A stretch of DNA of 35,498 bases, taken from Candidatus Aminicenantota bacterium (GTDB taxonomy: Bacteria > Acidobacteriota > Aminicenantia > UBA2199). Within the stretch, counting starts at the first letter, position 1; each line of letters opens with the position of its first letter. The notes beneath the pieces were generated by a model. It searched no databases. It was not told where the DNA came from and was given only the letters and a program-made list of their open reading frames with translations. Positions 31,203 through 35,498 of this stretch are shown here, piece after piece. Position numbers and translations under genes: made by a program. Location: positions 1-35,498 of the forward strand of contig WVZO01000754.1 in assembly GCA_011772425.1 (NCBI GenBank), written 5' to 3'.

Positions 31203-33560
31203 CTATTTCATTTTTAATTTTTCATTTTTCATTTTTAATTTTTCATTTTTTACTTTGCCTCCGGCGGCCAGGGGCTCTTTTGAAAAACGCTCAGAGACCC
31301 CCCTGGACCCCGCAAAACTTTTTGTTATGTTATTTTCGTTCCATAACTTCCCGATTTTTTCGTATTCCCTTCGGGCACCTTCTAATATGTGCTCCATTCC
31401 AATGGTTCCTCCATCACGGGCTGCAAAAAATGCAGCATTCAAAACAATGTTACGGATATTGCCACCAGCCACAGGCAATTGTTTGGCCAAAAATTCGTAA
31501 TCGATTTCTTCGCTCACCGGTGCTTCCCCAGGGAAATGAGTCTTCCATATCCATAACCGGCTCTCCTCATTGGGAAAGGGGAACTCAATGATAAACCTGA
31601 GCCGTCTTACAAACGCTTCATCCATGTTCTTAAAAAAATTGGTGGCCAGTATCACCACCCCTTCATATTCTTCCATCTTTTGCAGCAAATAGCTGGTTTC
31701 AATATTGGCATAGCGGTCATGGGCATCGGAGACTTCGGTTCGTTTACCGAATAAGGCATCGGCCTCATCAAAGAATAGTATGGCATTGCTGGTTTCCGCT
31801 TCGTTAAATATCCTGGCCAGGTTTTTCTCTGTTTCCCCGATATATTTGCTGACCACGCCGGAAAGATCGATCTTGTACAGGTCCAATCCCAGCTCGTGGG
31901 CCATGACCTCGGCGGCCATGGTCTTGCCGGTACCCGGGGAACCGGAAAAAAGTACGCTTAATCCCTTTCCATGGGAGAGTTTTTCCTCGAAACCCCACTG
32001 ACCGAAAACCAGGTGACGATATTTAACGTGCCCGCATATTTCTTTGAGTAGTAATATTTTTTCTTTGGTGAGCACAATGTCATTCCACCCGTATTTGGGG
32101 TCGATCTTTACGGCCAGCTCAGCCAATTTTTGATTGGATTGACTCCGGCAAGCAGCGTATAAATCTTTTAATGTTAACTCTTTTTGTTCGTTCCCGATAA
32201 TATAGCGGTACCGAGAAAATTCAACGGCATCTCGGATTTGGCCGGGTGTGAGTCGAAACTGGCGGGCCAGTTCCGCTGCCCATGCGGTTTTATCACGGCC
32301 GGTTATATTTGTATTGCCCAGGGCGTTTTCCCAAACCATTTGCCGCAGGTCCACCGGGGGTACGGTCAAGCGGGTGCCGTGAAACACAACAGTTTCAAAT
32401 AAACCCCCGGGAGACCAGGATTTCTCACCCGCCAGGATAGTAATCCATCCATACTCTGCCGCCATCTGTGAAAGTGACTTTAAAAGGACTTTTGCACGGA
32501 TGTCCCCGGAAAGTAAAACATCCATGTTGTCGAAATAGAGGAGGGCTTGCAGCAGCAAACCTTCACGAAATGCCAGCCTCATCAGGGCACCTGCTTCAGA
32601 CCCTGATTCCCTTGCCAGCAGCAGCTCCAGGTCAAGGTAGAGTAAGAAACAGTTCAATCGATGGCAGATTCCCAGGGCAAGTTCACGCTTCCCTACACCC
32701 CGGGGTCCATGGAAAAACAAAACCAGTTTTTTTCTATAGGGTTCGGATAAAGCCAGGTGACCATTGATGATATTCATCACCCGGTTCTTCACTGCCTGGT
32801 CGATTAAAACACTAGCCAATGAAAGCGATGATTTATAGAGATTTGCCATATTGGTATCCGAATTTAATAACCGGCTGTCAATACTGTTATCACCCATCAG
32901 AAAATTAAGAATGCGGGTATCCAATTTTAAGAACCGTGACAGGTCGCTGGCGGCGGATGGGCTCCGGGGATCATCGATTACCTGCAATATTTCCCATTGA
33001 AAAAGCGGAGCATGGGGGGAAAAAAGAGTTCGGGCACTCCACTTCTCTGCTTCGGTCTCACAAAGCAGGTCCAGTACCAGGTCGGTGCTGGGTTTCTTAC
33101 GGGCGATATCATCCTGCAAATAGACAAAAATTTTGTCGTATTTGCGACGGAGTTCGGGGGCCAGGCAAATAGCAACCACCTGCACTTCAAAAGATGAAAG
33201 ATTAAACAATTGGGCCAATTGGGGCAGCCCTAATAAAACACCGGCTTGAATACTGGCCGATACCCTGGCATTGATTTCCTGCTGCAGCATCTCAATTTGA
33301 CGGCCCACCTCTGTCAATCCAGGGAAATCGCTGCTTATGTCATTGCTCCCTTTTTCTTGAAGCAAATAATCGACCTCTTCATGGGATACGTAATTTTGGG
33401 GATTCACAGATATTTCCCGCATTTTTAAATTCCGCTGCCTGATAGTCATGACCCGGCGCTGAATGAACAGGTCCACCTTTTTTAATTCATCGGCAAGATG
33501 CTCAAAGTTATCCCCATAAGGAGCGGCTTTTTTGTTGATATCCTTTTTTTGGTCCATCAT
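31203..33560 (-). CDS. CIS AAA+ ATPase (Afp15/Pvc15-like) with repeat-derived C-terminus
   Basis: A 785-residue protein with an N-terminal helical region (1-265), a degenerate first AAA module (GPRGVGKR at 285-292 and YFDNMD at 342-347) and an intact second one (Walker A GSPGTGKT 540-547, Walker B ILFFDEAD 594-601, sensor-1 ATN 639-641, Arg finger region FVRRLRF). This is the ATPase of Afp/PVC clusters; its role in assembly or cargo loading is not settled. Residues ~749-785 (SFAGSRGVSERFSKEPLAAGG, then KNEKLKMKNEKLKMK) translate the GC-rich repeat and an AT-rich tandem repeat and so are an acquired tail. The start follows the cap-gene stop by 2 nt. Confidence 0.9.
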   Translation of the reverse strand: MMDQKKDINKKAAPYGDNFEHLADELKKVDLFIQRRVMTIRQRNLKMREISVNPQNYVSHEEVDYLLQEKGSNDISSDFPGLTEVGRQIEMLQQEINARVSASIQAGVLLGLPQLAQLFNLSSFEVQVVAICLAPELRRKYDKIFVYLQDDIARKKPSTDLVLDLLCETEAEKWSARTLFSPHAPLFQWEILQVIDDPRSPSAASDLSRFLKLDTRILNFLMGDNSIDSRLLNSDTNMANLYKSSLSLASVLIDQAVKNRVMNIINGHLALSEPYRKKLVLFFHGPRGVGKRELALGICHRLNCFLLYLDLELLLARESGSEAGALMRLAFREGLLLQALLYFDNMDVLLSGDIRAKVLLKSLSQMAAEYGWITILAGEKSWSPGGLFETVVFHGTRLTVPPVDLRQMVWENALGNTNITGRDKTAWAAELARQFRLTPGQIRDAVEFSRYRYIIGNEQKELTLKDLYAACRSQSNQKLAELAVKIDPKYGWNDIVLTKEKILLLKEICGHVKYRHLVFGQWGFEEKLSHGKGLSVLFSGSPGTGKTMAAEVMAHELGLDLYKIDLSGVVSKYIGETEKNLARIFNEAETSNAILFFDEADALFGKRTEVSDAHDRYANIETSYLLQKMEEYEGVVILATNFFKNMDEAFVRRLRFIIEFPFPNEESRLWIWKTHFPGEAPVSEEIDYEFLAKQLPVAGGNIRNIVLNAAFFAARDGGTIGMEHILEGARREYEKIGKLWNENNITKSFAGSRGVSERFSKEPLAAGGKVKNEKLKMKNEKLKMK
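31252..31324. repeat. GC-rich inverted repeat, copy 2 (inside the ATPase 3' end)
   Basis: Same element as at 26936, with the longer centre AGACCCCCCTGG. It is read in frame as the end of the ATPase and is followed on the minus strand by three copies of AAAAATGAAAAATTA-type repeats (31205-31251), which also stay open until the stop at 31203. Confidence 0.85.
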
Positions 33561-33562
33561 TC

Positions 33563-34414
33563 TTACGTTGTAACTGTTGTAACCTCAAAGAAAAAGGTTC
33601 GCCTGCACAGGTGGGAAATATCCACCCGTATTTCATAAAAACCCGGAAGTAAATCAGCCGGGAGTGTCAACTGAAAGCTGTCTGCAAAAAGATCTGCGGC
33701 ATCCATTACTTTCCTGCCCATTATTGTAACATATGCCTTCCAACCGGCAAGGTTTTTACCGTGAATGGTAATATCCGAACCGGCAGGTCCATTAATGGGT
33801 TCTATGCTTTTGAGCACCGGGGGATCATACGGAGCTCGCACTTCCGGGTATCCTATTTTCTCCACCCGCCTTGCCATCTCCCGTTCCCTTTCGGAAAGCA
33901 TATCCAACTGCACAACCGACACTTCATACAAAGCCGAAAGACGAAAGGGTATGGAAAATGTGGCCCATATTTTACTCAATTCCTCCAGGTCCAGAGTGTT
34001 CAACATGATTTTGATCTGCTCTCTCGATTCCTCAAATCCTTCCGGGAAGTAATCCTGGGGAACAATGGGATACTCGTAAAATACCCGCATGGCTTCTCCC
34101 AATATCTTATGGGCCGGGGAATTCCCGGTCTCCTGGTCATTCTGGTTGTAGGCGGTCACCAGGTAAAAGAGGTTCAGCGACAGGGGCGGCGGAACCAATT
34201 GAGATGGTGAACCGGGTTTCACCTGCCAATCCATATTTTTTAACGCGGGGTTCTCCTGCACCTTATACAAAAATAGATTAATTCGACACTTCTTATTGCT
34301 GCTTTCATCAGGCGCCAGGACAGTCACGTCACCATCCTGGGGTAAATCCATCTTACCTAGTAAGAGATTTCGCAACGTCTCGCTGACCATTCCGATAGCT
34401 GATGCTGTACTCAT
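33563..34414 (-). CDS. Pvc16/DUF4255-like tail-terminator cap protein
   Basis: A 283-residue protein. Residues 1-190 match Pvc16_N/DUF4255 (SAIGMVSETLRNLLLGKMDL, CRINLFLYKVQENPALKN, SLNLFYLVTAYNQNDQ, PAHKILGEAMRVFYEYPIV). Family knowledge: this cap closes the distal end of tube and sheath. Residues ~197-283 add an IPT/TIG-like beta-sandwich (LKSIEPINGPAGSDITIHGKNL ... LPGFYEIRVDISH). It directly precedes the ATPase gene. Start ATG 34414 with TAGGAGTAAAGAGGC upstream. Confidence 0.85.
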   Translation of the reverse strand: MSTASAIGMVSETLRNLLLGKMDLPQDGDVTVLAPDESSNKKCRINLFLYKVQENPALKNMDWQVKPGSPSQLVPPPLSLNLFYLVTAYNQNDQETGNSPAHKILGEAMRVFYEYPIVPQDYFPEGFEESREQIKIMLNTLDLEELSKIWATFSIPFRLSALYEVSVVQLDMLSEREREMARRVEKIGYPEVRAPYDPPVLKSIEPINGPAGSDITIHGKNLAGWKAYVTIMGRKVMDAADLFADSFQLTLPADLLPGFYEIRVDISHLCRRTFFFEVTTVTT

Positions 34415-34435
34415 GCCTCTTTACTCCTAATAAGT

Positions 34436-34590
34436 CTTTGCCTCCGGCGGCCAGCCCCACTGCGTGGGGAGGCATTTGCAGGGCAAGGACGGCGGACGAT
34501 GTTTCGTGTGATGGGTTGTCTCCGTGGACATTTTTGTTTCCGCACCGCCGCCAGGTGCCCCCTGGACCGTGAAACATCTACAAAATTTTT
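34436..34590. repeat. GC-rich repeat, copy 3, with enlarged centre
   Basis: Same arms as the other copies (CCGCCGGAGGC at the gene-proximal end, GGTCCAGGGGG at the distal end) but with about 100 nt of extra sequence in the middle, itself with the potential to fold (CCCCACTGCGTGGGG at 34455-34469). It lies between the cap gene and the rightmost gene. Confidence 0.75.
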
Positions 34591-34651
34591 GATTTAAAAT
34601 AACCCTAATTTGTGGTAATTCGTGTAATTCGTGGGCTATTTTCATAATAAG

Positions 34652-35498
34652 TCACCTCAGTGTCTTCAAATGAAATCGTCCCAAATAACTTCTCTCCCAG
34701 AATGCACAGGGGACTCGAGACGTTCGAGGCTGCCGCAGCGGCCGCTTGACAATAACCACCGGCGCAGCCGGAGGAGTGGGAACCTGCAGTTGTTCTTCTT
34801 CTCTTTGCCGGTCCGCCTTTTCCCTGGATGAAGAGGATAAGATTTTAGCTTTTAATGTGTTCAACGTGTTTAAACGATGAACTTCCTGCCGCAGTTGTTC
34901 GATTCGTGCCGCTGAGTTCCAATATGATTGACTGCCAAATTCATAGTCCGGGACGGTTCCTACCTCTGCTTTATTTACCGGTTCTGCCTCCCTGTCGTGC
35001 AAACGGGTTTCAGCTTCGGTTTCGGGCACATTTTCACTGTCTATCTTCGGCTTTTGTGATTTTTTTGGACCGGCTGCATTAACAGATAGGGAAGTATGAT
35101 CCGGCGATTTTTCCATCTTGCGCTGCAATTGGACATCTGTTACTCTTTGCTTAACTATTTGGGGTTCTTGAAGTTTTACTTCTTCATTGACAATTTCTTT
35201 TTTTTGCTTTTGTGGCTCCTGTAGTTTTTGCTTTTGTGTTTTTTCTTTTTTTAACTCAGCCCGTTTCCCCGGCTTGTTGTTGGATAACGGCATCCGGGCC
35301 TGGCTCACTGTTGGTTCGCTTCTTTCCGAGTCCTCCGCTGTGCCTGAACTCTCCATCTTCCCTTGCAATTGGACATCCGTTTCTACTTGCTTTACTATTT
35401 CGGGTTCTTGAGGTTTGCCTGGACTATAGGTATCCTCTCTACCGCACCGGGAAGGAAAACCGGATGATCTATCCGAACTGCCGGATAATTGGATTTCA
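34652..35498 (-). CDS. Repetitive charged protein, 5' end beyond the window
   Basis: The frame is open to the right edge (282 codons seen); an internal TTG at 35368 could serve as a start, but the reading frame before it continues the same repeats, so the gene is called partial. It contains three related units, EIQLSGSS at the edge, EPEIVKQVETDVQLQGKMESS (about 35340-35405) and EPQIVKQRVTDVQLQRKMEKS (about 35105-35165), a Lys/Gln-rich stretch (KKEKTQKQKLQEPQKQKKE), and a basic C-terminus (FWERSYLGRFHLKTLR). The VQLQRKM units resemble the VQRQ units of the DUF4157 proteins, so it may be another CIS cargo or scaffold. Function unknown. Confidence 0.6.
   Translation of the reverse strand, partial: EIQLSGSSDRSSGFPSRCGREDTYSPGKPQEPEIVKQVETDVQLQGKMESSGTAEDSERSEPTVSQARMPLSNNKPGKRAELKKEKTQKQKLQEPQKQKKEIVNEEVKLQEPQIVKQRVTDVQLQRKMEKSPDHTSLSVNAAGPKKSQKPKIDSENVPETEAETRLHDREAEPVNKAEVGTVPDYEFGSQSYWNSAARIEQLRQEVHRLNTLNTLKAKILSSSSREKADRQREEEQLQVPTPPAAPVVIVKRPLRQPRTSRVPCAFWERSYLGRFHLKTLR

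Overview
The window carries the downstream part of a contractile injection system (CIS, extracellular/Afp-PVC-like) locus. All of its genes are on the minus strand, read from the right edge towards the left. To the left lie a second-messenger/phosphorelay signalling cluster and a few housekeeping or accessory genes. Gene families (SBBP-type secreted protein, CIS with eCIS_core/DUF4157 proteins, SiaB/SiaC signalling, many soluble sensor kinases) and intergenic 7-bp satellites suggest an uncultured Gram-negative-type bacterium. Acidobacteriota/Aminicenantes-like or deltaproteobacterial lineages are plausible, but no marker in the window fixes the phylum.

Layout. 1-582: 5' part of a secreted DUF7948/SBBP-type protein (minus). 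937-1956: MntA-like nucleotidyltransferase, a truncated HepT remnant and a small membrane protein (plus). 2013-3011: soluble histidine kinase (plus), convergent with a minus-strand operon (7088 to 2998) encoding a response regulator, a hybrid kinase with Hpt domain, a GGDEF diguanylate cyclase, a SiaB-like kinase and a SiaC-like phosphoprotein. The two kinases and the cyclase share the same N-terminal stalk with a KITRIGD motif, which suggests one SiaC-type hub controlling several outputs. 7200-7835: zinc-ribbon protein. 8166-9350: Tat-type aldo/keto reductase with two 4Fe-4S clusters. 9490-9792: small DUF1360-like membrane protein.

9951-18327: accessory part of the CIS locus, with three DUF4157 (eCIS_core) proteins whose C-termini differ (two Ig-like, one with a second HExxH motif), one Ig-like small protein, two copies of an unrecorded 22-residue peptide gene that differ only at synonymous sites, and two 22-nt-period tandem arrays, one of them made of covarying mini-hairpins. 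18678-35498: structural CIS genes in reverse order: a small unknown, a DUF6519/beta-propeller fibre, a fibre-associated protein, a tail-protein-I with an inserted propeller, baseplate J, gp25, an unknown, spike (gpV/gp5), gpD/gp27-like hub, LysM baseplate protein, CIS tube-initiator protein, AAA+ ATPase, Pvc16-like cap, and a 5'-incomplete repetitive protein. Sheath and main tube genes are not in the window and would be expected to the right of 35498.

Across the whole window, intergenic repeats have leaked into genes: a GC-rich repeat supplies the Shine-Dalgarno of baseplate J and the last ~35 residues of the ATPase, an AT-rich repeat sits in frame in the DUF7948 gene, and a 7-bp satellite sits in frame in two DUF4157 genes.
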